DNA of 64,000 bases from M3007 sp040397785 (GTDB lineage: Bacteria; Bacteroidota; Bacteroidia; Chitinophagales; Saprospiraceae): assembly GCA_040397785.1 (NCBI GenBank), contig JBBAVI010000001.1:62001-126000 (forward strand). The letters are read 5' to 3'. The notes beneath the pieces were generated by a model that did no database searches, was not told where the DNA came from, and was given only the letters and a program-made list of their open reading frames with translations. Positions within the stretch are counted from its first letter, which is position 1. Each line of letters begins with the position of its first letter. Of this stretch, positions 35,450 to 44,042 are shown one piece after another. The translations under genes and the position numbers were made by a program.

Positions 35450-35487
35450 CAAAGGTAAAAGGAGTGGTGGTACATCGCTTACCTTTG
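35450..35487. promoter_or_regulatory. Divergent promoter pair panC / ligase-TPR gene
   Basis: TACCTTTG occurs on both strands: minus 35457-35450 for panC (ATG at 35428) and plus 35480-35487 for the gene at 35508. The -7 boxes are only 22 bases apart, so the two polymerases would compete. Confidence 0.65.
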
Positions 35488-35507
35488 GCAAAAGAATCCT
35501 GCCACCT

Positions 35508-37424
35508 ATGCAACAATTGAAAACAGCCGTCCACTCAACGACTGAAACCCCTGCTTTTTCATCCTTATTTGCCTGGAAATTGAGTTTCTGGCTGGTTCTT
35601 GGCGTGAGCACTTTGGTTTATTGGCCCCTTTGTCTTGATTTGTACCTCGCTCCCCGCTTTTTTTCATTGGCTTTTAGTCTGCTCATCGCCGGATTCCTGT
35701 TGCGCAAATCGTTGTATGCCCAGGCCGACTGGCGGATGCATGGTTTTGATTTTTGGATGCTGGGCTGGTATGTGTTCAACACGGCGAGCATATTTTGGGC
35801 TTATAGCTGGTCGGAAGCGGTGTTTTACAGTCAAAAAACAGGATTGCTCTTATTGGTTTATTGGTTGGTAAGACAGGGATTTGAAATTCAGGAAGGCGTT
35901 GTTCGGAAAACATTGCGTCAGTTGGTCACGGTGCTGGGGAGTGTGGCATCGGTCATTGTGCTGGCACAAATTGGCTGGGCGTTTTCGGAGCAGGGTTTGG
36001 ACAATGACACTTTGTATGAATATGCCAACGGTGTTTTTGGCAATAAAAGTTTGACGACCGACTTTTTGTGTTTGGTATTGTTTTTGCATTTTTTACTCTG
36101 GAAAGATTTAAGGTTAAAATTTGTAGGACCAACGTTGGCGTGTACCCTGATTTTGCTCATCTTGGTGTTGCAAACACGGACGGTATATTTGGCCTTGGTT
36201 GCGGGCATTTTGTTTTATGGAGTGGCACGGGCATTTACAGATCCTGCCTTTCGACCTGTATTTTTGAAGCGTATTTTGCCGATAGGCTTGCTTTTTGGGG
36301 CTATTTTAGTTGTTTTTTTGCAATGGAAGGGGGGCGGTTCCATTGTAGAGCGTTTGAATCCTGCCAATTACCTTGAAAGTGCATCGGCCAATGAGCGGCG
36401 TTTTGTGTGGTATAAAACCAATGTGCTTAATGCGGATCATTATTGGTGGGGCGTGGGAGATGGAAGTTGGAAGTTGTGGTTTCCTTCCAAAAATATAGAA
36501 GGTGGTTTTCGATTGCAGGAGCAAAATGTGGTGTTTACCCGGGCGCACAACGATTATCTGGAAGTGCGGGCCGAATTGGGGATAATGGGGGCGTTTTGGT
36601 TTTGTGCTTTGTTTGGATTGGCGTTTTTGAGTGGTATCCTGGTATTGCGCACTGAACAGACACAAACGCAGCGCAACGAAATATTATGGCTTTTGTCGGG
36701 TTTGTTGGCTTATTGCGTGATACAATATTTTGATTTTCCGCGTGAAAGGCCCGAATTGCAAGCCATGTTAGGTTTGATGCTCGGTTGGCTGGCCTGGCGC
36801 ACCAAAGGGTTTTGGCAAAAAGGACCAGGTATGGTGGTCGGAACGGGACGCAAATTAGGGGGTTATGCTGCTGCGGTGGTGTTGGTTTTTTGTTTGGCCA
36901 TTGGCTGGTATCGGATACAAGGCGAAATGCACAATGTATCCATGTTAAAAGCGCAGGTGGCAAAAAATTATGCAAAAATGGCTATAGAAGCAGCTTTGGC
37001 GGCCAATGTTTTTTACGAATATGACGATGTCGCCTTGCCCATGCCCTACCACCAAGGCTTGGCGCTGGCACACCTCAACCAAATTTCGAAGGCCGAAGAT
37101 GCATTTGAAATGGCCTACTGGATGAATCCTTGGAGTTTTTTGGTGACCAACAATTATGCAACCGCCCTGGCACGCGCCGGTAAAATGGACGAAGCAATTC
37201 CGTTGTTTGAAAAAACGGTGGCTATTAATCCAAAATCAGATGAAGGCAAATCAAACCTTGCCTATTTGTACATGAAAAAAGGCGACTCTGAGAAAGCGAT
37301 GGCGTGGTATCATAAAATTGACACCATTGTAAAACCACAAACCGAACAGGATCGGCTAAAAAACGAACAGATCAAAAGTTTACAAAGCGAATTGTTGAAA
37401 ATTTTGCAAGATCTCCGGAAATAA
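35508..37424 (+). CDS. O-antigen ligase-like (Wzy_C) protein with TPR tail
   Basis: 638 residues. About ten membrane helices with the large periplasmic loop of the Wzy/WaaL family (NERRFVWYKTNVLNADHYWWGVGDGS ... FTRAHNDYLEVRAELG), where RxHNDYLE is the typical motif. After a last membrane helix (about 440-465) the tail has tetratricopeptide repeats (ALARAGKMDEAIPLFEKTVAINPKS and YMKKGDSEKAMAWYHK). Members ligate or polymerise glycan chains; the TPR-fused form is common in Bacteroidota and may instead glycosylate proteins. Substrate is unknown. Confidence 0.88.
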   Translation: MQQLKTAVHSTTETPAFSSLFAWKLSFWLVLGVSTLVYWPLCLDLYLAPRFFSLAFSLLIAGFLLRKSLYAQADWRMHGFDFWMLGWYVFNTASIFWAYSWSEAVFYSQKTGLLLLVYWLVRQGFEIQEGVVRKTLRQLVTVLGSVASVIVLAQIGWAFSEQGLDNDTLYEYANGVFGNKSLTTDFLCLVLFLHFLLWKDLRLKFVGPTLACTLILLILVLQTRTVYLALVAGILFYGVARAFTDPAFRPVFLKRILPIGLLFGAILVVFLQWKGGGSIVERLNPANYLESASANERRFVWYKTNVLNADHYWWGVGDGSWKLWFPSKNIEGGFRLQEQNVVFTRAHNDYLEVRAELGIMGAFWFCALFGLAFLSGILVLRTEQTQTQRNEILWLLSGLLAYCVIQYFDFPRERPELQAMLGLMLGWLAWRTKGFWQKGPGMVVGTGRKLGGYAAAVVLVFCLAIGWYRIQGEMHNVSMLKAQVAKNYAKMAIEAALAANVFYEYDDVALPMPYHQGLALAHLNQISKAEDAFEMAYWMNPWSFLVTNNYATALARAGKMDEAIPLFEKTVAINPKSDEGKSNLAYLYMKKGDSEKAMAWYHKIDTIVKPQTEQDRLKNEQIKSLQSELLKILQDLRK

Positions 37425-37447
37425 AACCACTTTGCTCCAACCTTAGA

Positions 37448-37455
37448 TACCTTCG
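37448..37455 (+). promoter_or_regulatory. -7-like box TACCTTCG of the polyprenyl synthase gene
   Basis: TACCTTCG followed by C, about 83 bases before the ATG at 37538. The TTCG variant again. Confidence 0.45.
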
Positions 37456-37537
37456 CACTGTTTAAATTCAATTCTTTCAGTTTTATTTGAAAACATGTTA
37501 AGCGATTTTTTCCGTTTAACGCACCTGGCTGACACCC

Positions 37538-38533
37538 ATGAATAGTACGTCTGCCCCTCTTAACAGGACATTAGACACCATAAAACAGCCCATATCGGCT
37601 GAATTGGACATATTTGAGGATCGTTTTCGCGATGCAATGCGCAGCAAAACGCCCTTACTCGATAAAATCACCTGGTATATCGTTCAGCGCAAAGGCAAAC
37701 AAGTGCGGCCCATGTTGGTGCTGTTGAGTGCCCGTCTGTTTGCGCCCATTAATGAGGCCTCTTATACGGCCGCTTCCATGATCGAGTTGTTGCACACAGC
37801 TACCTTGGTCCACGATGATGTGGTAGATGACTCCAATGAACGCCGTGGATTTTTCTCCATCAATGCTTTATGGAAAAACAAAATCGCCGTGCTTGTGGGC
37901 GATTTTTTGCTTTCTCAGGGTTTGTTGTTGAGTGTAAAAAGCCAGCAATTTCGCATTTTGGAAATGGTGAGCCGGGCGGTGACCGAAATGGCAGAGGGCG
38001 AACTGCTGCAAATTGAAAAAGCGCGGCGGCTTGATATTAAAGAACCCATTTACCATGAAATTATTCGTCAAAAAACAGCTTCGTTGATTGCTGCGGCCTG
38101 TTGTGCGGGTGCAGTCACGACGGCTACCGACGAAGAAACGATTCAGCGCATGTGGTTGTTCGGCGAAAAGACCGGCATGGCCTTTCAAATCCGCGATGAT
38201 TTGTTCGATTTTGGCACCGATAATGTGGGCAAACCCCTCGGCATTGATATTAAAGAGAAAAAAATGACCCTTCCGCTTATTTATGCCCTTTCTAATTCCG
38301 ACCGCAGTACCCGCCGATTTATACTGAATATTATAAAAAACGAAAGCGATAAAACAGATAAAGTTCGGGAAGTGATTGATATTGTTCGACAAAGCGGCGG
38401 CATTGAATACGCGCAGGAAGCGATGTACCGCTACCGCCAGGAAGCGTTCGATTTGTTGATGCAGGCCCCTGATTCGCCTGCGCGCCAGTCTTTGTATGAT
38501 TTGCTCATATTTGTCACAGAGCGTAAGAAGTAG
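37538..38533 (+). CDS. Long-chain polyprenyl diphosphate synthase
   Basis: 331 residues, trans-isoprenyl synthase. The first Asp-rich motif DDVVD is at 93-97 and the second DDLFD at 220-224; KGKQVRPMLVLLSA binds the diphosphate. Product length cannot be read safely, but the similarity is to octaprenyl/heptaprenyl synthases that make the menaquinone side chain. It acts on the same precursor pool as uppS at 42555. Confidence 0.93.
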   Translation: MNSTSAPLNRTLDTIKQPISAELDIFEDRFRDAMRSKTPLLDKITWYIVQRKGKQVRPMLVLLSARLFAPINEASYTAASMIELLHTATLVHDDVVDDSNERRGFFSINALWKNKIAVLVGDFLLSQGLLLSVKSQQFRILEMVSRAVTEMAEGELLQIEKARRLDIKEPIYHEIIRQKTASLIAAACCAGAVTTATDEETIQRMWLFGEKTGMAFQIRDDLFDFGTDNVGKPLGIDIKEKKMTLPLIYALSNSDRSTRRFILNIIKNESDKTDKVREVIDIVRQSGGIEYAQEAMYRYRQEAFDLLMQAPDSPARQSLYDLLIFVTERKK

Positions 38534-38616
38534 CCCCTATTTCGAACAAATTTAAGCTCAGGTCGTTTTTGATGCATCCTCTGTGTAATGTGTACATAGA
38601 GCTCGAAAATGTGACC

Positions 38617-39204
38617 ATGTTTGATCTGTTACGCACCAATATGAATCTATTCGTAGCCCTTACGGATGCAGAGTTTTCTGAGTTCACTTCGAAAATGCGG
38701 GTTAAAACCTTCCAGAAGCATGAATTTTTTCTGATGGAAGGCGATGTTTGCCGGAACGCTATTTTTATCAATTCGGGATGTTTAAGGTATTTTTTTACGG
38801 TAGATGGGGAGGAGAAAACAGGCCAGTTTTTCTTTGAAGGCACCTGGTACACCGATTTTGAAAGTTTTTTGTCGGACGAGCCCTCTGAACAAAATATACA
38901 GGCACTTGAACCGACAGAATGCCTGATTATCAGTAAAAAAGATATGCATCAATTATACCAGCAAAACCATAAGTTTGAGCGTTTTGGCCGGCTCATTGTG
39001 GAGCATGGATTCCTCGGTTTGCGCAAAAAAAACAAAATTCTCACCAATTTGAGTCCCGAGGAACGCTACCTCGATTTGATAAAAAGCCGCCCAAAAGTGA
39101 TAGAACGGGTGCCGCAGATCCATATTGCCTCCTATTTAGGCATCCAACCCGAAAGTTTGAGTAGAATTCGGAAGCGACTTTTTGATCAGCGAAAGCGAAC
39201 TTAA
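38617..39204 (+). CDS. Short Crp/Fnr-type regulator
   Basis: 195 residues from the ATG at 38617 (an ATG at 38572 is also in frame). The cNMP-binding-like roll KHEFFLMEGDVCRNAIFINSGCLRYFF is the Bacteroidota form that lacks the phosphate-binding GELAL cassette, and the C-terminal helix-turn-helix is QIHIASYLGIQPESLSRIRKRL. Such regulators often act on neighbouring genes; the next two genes follow within about 80 bases on the same strand. Confidence 0.88.
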   Translation: MFDLLRTNMNLFVALTDAEFSEFTSKMRVKTFQKHEFFLMEGDVCRNAIFINSGCLRYFFTVDGEEKTGQFFFEGTWYTDFESFLSDEPSEQNIQALEPTECLIISKKDMHQLYQQNHKFERFGRLIVEHGFLGLRKKNKILTNLSPEERYLDLIKSRPKVIERVPQIHIASYLGIQPESLSRIRKRLFDQRKRT

Positions 39205-39236
39205 CTCAAGTCAATTTATAGGTTAACAGGCGCCCC

Positions 39237-39244
39237 TACTTTTG
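39237..39244 (+). promoter_or_regulatory. -7 box of the small beta-barrel gene
   Basis: TACTTTTG, 38 bases before the ATG at 39283. Confidence 0.6.
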
Positions 39245-39282
39245 TATTGTCAATTTGATTCACCAACTAAAACAAAACAATC

Positions 39283-39906
39283 ATGACAATCAAAAGTATG
39301 TTCCTATTGGCCTCTTTGGCCCTTGCATGCACTGCAAACGCGCAAGAAAAGCAAGTCCCTGTATATGGCGAATTTGGTATGGGCTTTGGCCAAACCCTGT
39401 TTATGGGTGATACCAAGACTCAACTTCAGCAAGCCTTGGGAGGCTCCTTTAATCCTGGCATTACGGGCAACTTGGCCATGGCGTTTTATTATGCCCCGGC
39501 AAAATGGAAGGGTCTGGGTTTGGGCTCGCGCATCAAAGGCTCGATTGCCTCCAGTGTGGAAGGCGACTTTGGCGACAGTTACTTCTTCAATTATTACAAC
39601 CTTTCTGCATCTGCCAAGTATTATGCGAGCAAAAAATTCAACCGCGGTTTGTACGGGCGCGGCAGCATTGGTTTTGGCCAACTGACCTCCAAACGGGCCA
39701 ATGAAACCACTGATGAATATGTACACCAATTCGCGGTGGGTAGTACGTTTACGGCCAGCCTGGGTTATTCACTCCCCTTGAAACATTCGGCGATCAGTTT
39801 GGAGGCCGAATTTGAATCCTCCTCCCGCAACGGCACGGTCGATGGTGTTGGCGAACAATCGATTCGCAGCGGGCAATTAGGGCTAAATCTGCTTTACTCC
39901 TTTTAA
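39283..39906 (+). CDS. Small outer-membrane beta-barrel protein
   Basis: 207 residues. The signal peptide ends CTANAQ. The body has alternating hydrophobic strands rich in Gly, Tyr and Phe (GEFGMGFGQTLFMGD, GRGSIGFGQLTS, LGLNLLYSF) with a terminal Phe, as expected of an eight-to-ten-strand outer-membrane barrel. No specific family is recognised. It follows a Crp/Fnr-type regulator with its own promoter box. Confidence 0.75.
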   Translation: MTIKSMFLLASLALACTANAQEKQVPVYGEFGMGFGQTLFMGDTKTQLQQALGGSFNPGITGNLAMAFYYAPAKWKGLGLGSRIKGSIASSVEGDFGDSYFFNYYNLSASAKYYASKKFNRGLYGRGSIGFGQLTSKRANETTDEYVHQFAVGSTFTASLGYSLPLKHSAISLEAEFESSSRNGTVDGVGEQSIRSGQLGLNLLYSF

Positions 39907-39919
39907 AAACACGAAGCAC

Positions 39920-40399
39920 ATGCGCAGCATTCTAATCCTGGAACCCATCGGCAAAATGGGTTCCAGCTTACTGCAATACTTGCTGGAACAGGAACATTGG
40001 GTGACGGCATTGGTTAAAAAGCCATCTATTGTGCCGATTCAGCATCCTAAATTGGAGGTATTGCAAGGCGAACAGGTTGCTTACCGTGCATTGATTCGCG
40101 CCATGGAAGGTCAGGAGTTGGTAATCGTTTGTTTTCAAAAAACCAACGCCGATTTTGGGCACCAGCAAAATATACTGGATGCGATGGCCATCAATCATAT
40201 TCGTGTATTGATCGTGCTGAAACCTGTAAAATCGGGGTCCATGGAGTGGTCAAATATTGAAATCATGCAATGGAGTAATCCTAACATCACGATATACATG
40301 TACACCTATCCTGTTGTTTTAGAATATTTTAACCCTGATTTTTTCACAAAACTCCAGGCCATTCTTAATTCATTGGGCACCCACCTGGATTCCAGTTGA
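39920..40399 (+). CDS. Rossmann-like NAD(P)-binding domain protein
   Basis: 159 residues. The start MRSILILEPIGKMGSSLLQYLLEQEHWVTALVKK is a beta-alpha-beta unit like that of NmrA/atypical SDR proteins, but the glycine-rich loop is degenerate (PIGKMGS) and the protein is about half the usual length, lacking a catalytic Tyr-x-x-x-Lys. It starts 14 bases after the barrel gene, so they are probably co-transcribed. It may be a truncated or repurposed fold; no activity is proposed. Confidence 0.65.
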   Translation: MRSILILEPIGKMGSSLLQYLLEQEHWVTALVKKPSIVPIQHPKLEVLQGEQVAYRALIRAMEGQELVIVCFQKTNADFGHQQNILDAMAINHIRVLIVLKPVKSGSMEWSNIEIMQWSNPNITIYMYTYPVVLEYFNPDFFTKLQAILNSLGTHLDSS

Positions 40400-40411
40400 C
40401 GAGGCCGTTTG

Positions 40412-41113
40412 TTATCCCTCAGCCTGCCAATTTAAGGCGGCCACCACAAACATGCCCGCTGTTTCTGTTCGCAAACGCGCGGTACCTAATGAAATCGCCA
40501 AAAAGCCATTTCCCAATGCCAAGGCCACTTCCTCCGGACTAAAATCGCCTTCAGGGCCAATCAATACGAGGGTATCCACGCCCGGTTGGGCCAAACTTTT
40601 TAAATGCGGAACGGGCTCCGAGGCGCACCAGGCAATATAGCGTTGTGGGTAATTGCCCGCATCGGCGATCACTTTTGCAAAGGGCGTTAAAGGGTTTAAA
40701 ACCGGCAAATACGCCCGAAGCGACTGTTTCATGGCCGATACCAGTATTTTCTCTAAGCGGTCGGGCCGGATGGTTTCCCGTTCTGAGCGTTTGCACAACA
40801 GCGGGGTGATCGTATCAATGCCCATTTCGGTGGCTTTCTCTAAAAACCACTCCAACCGATCGATGTTTTTGGTAGGCGCAATGGCCACATGCAGGCGTGC
40901 GCGACGCTCGGCGGGCACGGGCGTGGTTTCCAAAATACGGGCCAGCACCTGTTTTTTGCCGATTTCACTGATTTCTGCAGTATAAAAGTGGCCTTTACCA
41001 TCGGTGAGTTGCAGCCGATCGCCCGTTTTATGCCGCAACACGGTTTGCAGGTGCCGACTTTCCTCTTCGTCCAATTTGGCAAAACCGTTGATTATTTCTG
41101 GTGTGTAAAACAT
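40412..41113 (-). CDS. rsmE: 16S rRNA (uracil-1498-N3)-methyltransferase
   Basis: 233 residues from the ATG at 41113. An N-terminal PUA-like domain (ESRHLQTVLRHKTGDRLQLTDGKG) is followed by a SPOUT methyltransferase: KNIDRLEWFLEKATEMGI, RLEKILVSAMKQSLR, LIGPEGDFSPEEV and SLGTARLRTETAG forming the knot. It methylates U1498 of 16S rRNA. The frame extends upstream to 41185, overlapping the next gene, but family members begin at this MFYTPEI. Confidence 0.95.
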   Translation of the reverse strand: MFYTPEIINGFAKLDEEESRHLQTVLRHKTGDRLQLTDGKGHFYTAEISEIGKKQVLARILETTPVPAERRARLHVAIAPTKNIDRLEWFLEKATEMGIDTITPLLCKRSERETIRPDRLEKILVSAMKQSLRAYLPVLNPLTPFAKVIADAGNYPQRYIAWCASEPVPHLKSLAQPGVDTLVLIGPEGDFSPEEVALALGNGFLAISLGTARLRTETAGMFVVAALNWQAEG

Positions 41114-41156
41114 GCTTTCGTTTAAGAGCCTATAAAAATATAAATTTTCATTTGCT

Positions 41157-42356
41157 CTACGGCTCAAAAAATCCAACACTCGCACCCACCCAATCTTTGC
41201 CTTTGTTGTAGCGCACGCCCACCATTTCGCCCTTACTCATGCGAATCAGGTTGTTGACCAGGCGCGGTTTTTCCCAGTTTTTATTCCAAAGCAACATCAT
41301 GCGGATCTCGCATTTGGAGGGTTCTTCCGGGTTGGTCGTTTCAATGCCAGCCACATACTCCACTTTGCGCTGGAGAATAAAATTGCCCGGATCGTCCACT
41401 TTTTCCACATCTTCCCGGGTCACGTTGATCATCACGCCTTGGCCGGAAAATGAAAACAAGGGTTTTAATACCCAATTTTCAAGGTCGGTCGGGATCGTTT
41501 TCAGGTCGCTTACAAAATGCGTTTCGGGCACAAAAGCCGATTGCATAAAAGGCAAGGTATGTTTGCTGATGCGGAAAAACCAGTTGGGATGTCCGACCCA
41601 TTCGGCATTTACCTCGGTGGTCATATCCCAGGCACGGGGCAGGTCGTTGCGTTTTTCCAATTCATCAAAAATGATGCGGTTGTAAATGCGCTCAATGGCA
41701 ATTTTGCGGTTTTGCGCGTCCAAATAATACAAATCGCGGCCTTCGCGGAGCACTTTGCTCAAACACAGCACTTTTATCCCCAAATACTTGGCAGTACCCC
41801 AGAAGTCGATGCGGGTATTTTGCTTTTCGGGTTCAATTTCGAGCAGCACCACATTTTCGGGTTTTGAATTGCCCACAATCACTTCGCGCATCAATGCGAT
41901 GTAGGATTCCGGCGTCAGTCCGCCAAACAAATGATGCATATCTGCTGGAATGTCGAAATGCTTGCGGTACGATTCGGCCAGCATGTGCTGGAAAAAGTAC
42001 AGCGATGGAAATCCCTGCATTTCAATGAGTTGCGGGGTTAGGCCACCGTTTTTGTCTTTACAAATTCCGAAATCGAGTTGCATGAACATGGTGTGTTCAT
42101 CTTCGCCGGGCACCCTTAAATGCGTCGGCAACGCGGCCGCGCTTATTTGTTTAAAATCGGGCTGGGTGAGCACGGCGCAAATATCCGAAACCCCTTGCAG
42201 CAATTGCTGTTTAAGGTTTTGCGGTACAAAAACGGGTGTTTCGCTTACCCGAAAAGTAACCGCCTCTCCAAAGGCCGCATCGACCGTTTGCATAAAGGCA
42301 TGGTACTTAGCTTCGGTAAAAGCAGCATTGTATTGTTGACGAATCGCGTGCAGCAT
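41157..42356 (-). CDS. Unknown protein with ATP-grasp-like C-terminal region
   Basis: 399 residues from the ATG at 42356. No family name comes to mind with confidence. EMQGFPSLYFFQHM, IDFWGTAKYLGIKVLCLSKVL and ERIYNRIIFDELEKR are well-formed; the region NWVLKPLFSFSGQGVMINV followed by FILQRKVEYVAG, CEIRMMLLW and the Asn-rich end RLVNNLIRMSKG resembles the lysine/Gly-loop and metal-binding segments of ATP-grasp ligases such as glutathionylspermidine-synthase-like proteins. It has no signal peptide and lies just upstream of rsmE on the same strand. Confidence 0.6.
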   Translation of the reverse strand: MLHAIRQQYNAAFTEAKYHAFMQTVDAAFGEAVTFRVSETPVFVPQNLKQQLLQGVSDICAVLTQPDFKQISAAALPTHLRVPGEDEHTMFMQLDFGICKDKNGGLTPQLIEMQGFPSLYFFQHMLAESYRKHFDIPADMHHLFGGLTPESYIALMREVIVGNSKPENVVLLEIEPEKQNTRIDFWGTAKYLGIKVLCLSKVLREGRDLYYLDAQNRKIAIERIYNRIIFDELEKRNDLPRAWDMTTEVNAEWVGHPNWFFRISKHTLPFMQSAFVPETHFVSDLKTIPTDLENWVLKPLFSFSGQGVMINVTREDVEKVDDPGNFILQRKVEYVAGIETTNPEEPSKCEIRMMLLWNKNWEKPRLVNNLIRMSKGEMVGVRYNKGKDWVGASVGFFEP

Positions 42357-42527
42357 AAGGCAGTGATTTTCTTCAGGTGAAGCAGCTGTTTTACGCTGCA
42401 ATGGCGAAGATTCAATTTTTTCAAAAAACCTTTGGCTAAATCCCTAAAATAATTCGAGAAAAACGTTTTTAAACAGAAACAATGCAACAAATTAGCGGAA
42501 TTGGCCCTAAGATCCCCTATGCATCTG

Positions 42528-42535
42528 TATATTTG
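42528..42535 (+). promoter_or_regulatory. -7 box of uppS
   Basis: TATATTTG, 19 bases before the ATG at 42555, giving a leader of roughly 10-15 nt. Confidence 0.6.
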
Positions 42536-42554
42536 GCGGTTAAAATGAAATGCC

Positions 42555-43298
42555 ATGTCCGACCATAAGTCGCAGATTATCCTGGAAAATGTACCGAAAC
42601 ATATTGCCATTATTATGGACGGTAATGGCCGTTGGGCAAAACAAAAAGGCATTCCGAGGTTATTGGGGCATCGGAGTGGTGTCAAAAGTGTGCGCGAAGT
42701 AACCGAGGCCGCTGCCGAAATCGGGGTGAAATACCTCACCTTGTACGCTTTTAGCACTGAAAACTGGAACCGCCCCCCCGCAGAAGTAACCGCCCTGATG
42801 ACCTTGCTGGTAGAAACCATCAAAGGGGAAATTCGCGACCTGAACAAAAACAAAGTACGCCTGCAAGCCATTGGCGATATCGAAGCTTTACCCGCCCCTA
42901 CCTACAAAACCCTCATGGAGGGTATTGAGCAAACCAAAAATAACGACCGCATTACGCTGGTACTGGCGCTCAACTACTCGGCCAAATGGGAAATTCTGCG
43001 TGCTACCCGCATTATTGCCGAACAAACCCAAAAGGGGCTGTTGAAAGCCGAAGACATCAAGGAGTCGACCTTTGAGGCGGCACTCAGCACCAACGGCATT
43101 CCCGATCCCGAACTGCTGATCCGCACCAGCGGCGAAACCCGCATTTCCAATTTTCTGTTGTGGCAAATTGCTTATACCGAGTTGTATTTCACCCCGGTTT
43201 TTTGGCCCGACTTTGGTCGCAAGGAATTGTTTGAAGCCATTTTAAGTTACCAGCGCCGCGAACGGCGTTTTGGTATGACCAGCGACCAAATCAAATAA
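42555..43298 (+). CDS. uppS: Undecaprenyl diphosphate synthase (isoprenyl transferase)
   Basis: 247 residues, cis-prenyltransferase. KHIAIIMDGNGRWAK carries the catalytic Asp22; GHRSGVKSVREV, LTLYAFSTENW, LALNYS and LLIRTSGETRISNFLLWQIAYTELYF complete the family blocks. It makes the C55 lipid carrier for peptidoglycan and the polysaccharides made by the operon next door. The common Bacteroidota neighbour bamA is absent here. Confidence 0.97.
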   Translation: MSDHKSQIILENVPKHIAIIMDGNGRWAKQKGIPRLLGHRSGVKSVREVTEAAAEIGVKYLTLYAFSTENWNRPPAEVTALMTLLVETIKGEIRDLNKNKVRLQAIGDIEALPAPTYKTLMEGIEQTKNNDRITLVLALNYSAKWEILRATRIIAEQTQKGLLKAEDIKESTFEAALSTNGIPDPELLIRTSGETRISNFLLWQIAYTELYFTPVFWPDFGRKELFEAILSYQRRERRFGMTSDQIK

Positions 43299-43301
43299 AG
43301 A

Positions 43302-44027
43302 TTAGTCGGTTTTGGCCGGATGTTGCACTTGCTCCCATTTCAAACCAATGATGGCTTCGAGCGACAAACGCGCAATTTGCACTTCGGTATCGGCTTTCAG
43401 GCGCGATTCCTGGGCAGCGTAATAGGCGCTAGTCGCATTGGTATAGTCTTCCAGCGTTTTTTCATCCGTTTTGTACAATTGCTGAATCAGCACGTAATTG
43501 GTATAGATTTCCTGCTCGGCGAGCGCGCGTTTTTCCAAAATAGCCTTGGCGAGTTTGTATTGCGCATACCGCGCCAGGGTTTCTTCCCGCAGTTGCAGTT
43601 TGCGCTGGTTTATTTTGTGGTCGGCAATTTGCACCTCCTTTTTCCCAATTTTATTTTTGTTTTTCTGGCTCATCACGTTGTACAAATTGAGGCTCAGGCC
43701 AAAATTGTAACGCGGAAAAAAGACATTGCTCGATGAATCGGGTGACCGCAAATTGGCTTCATTGAGGTTGAAGGTTGCCTGCACATCGCGCATCCATTCT
43801 TTGCGGGCGTTTTTGGCGGTGGCTTCGGCGACCAATTTTTCATCGAGCACAATGGCCGATTCGGGGTTGTTTTGCCAGGCAAGTTGCACCAAGTATTCCG
43901 AAAAATCGCGGGCCTTCGCTTCCAGAGGCTGCACAATGTTATCAAAATCAGTTTGTTGCGCGTGTACAAGACTAGCGCTTAGGCATAGCAGCAAAGCCGC
44001 TGTTGGATAAAGTTTGTTGCGTTGCAC
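43302..44027 (-). CDS. TolC-like outer-membrane efflux protein, half-length
   Basis: 241 residues. A signal peptide (LCLSASLVHAQ) precedes a mostly helical protein with the heptad pattern and the NPES/NFGLSLNLYN strand region of the TolC/OEP family. Full TolC proteins contain two such repeats in about 430 residues; this has one. It closes a polysaccharide operon, so it may be a coiled-coil periplasmic element of the export machine rather than an efflux channel. It is convergent with uppS at a distance of three bases. Confidence 0.72.
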   Translation of the reverse strand: MQRNKLYPTAALLLCLSASLVHAQQTDFDNIVQPLEAKARDFSEYLVQLAWQNNPESAIVLDEKLVAEATAKNARKEWMRDVQATFNLNEANLRSPDSSSNVFFPRYNFGLSLNLYNVMSQKNKNKIGKKEVQIADHKINQRKLQLREETLARYAQYKLAKAILEKRALAEQEIYTNYVLIQQLYKTDEKTLEDYTNATSAYYAAQESRLKADTEVQIARLSLEAIIGLKWEQVQHPAKTD

Positions 44028-44042
44028 GGTTTTTGTTTTTTG

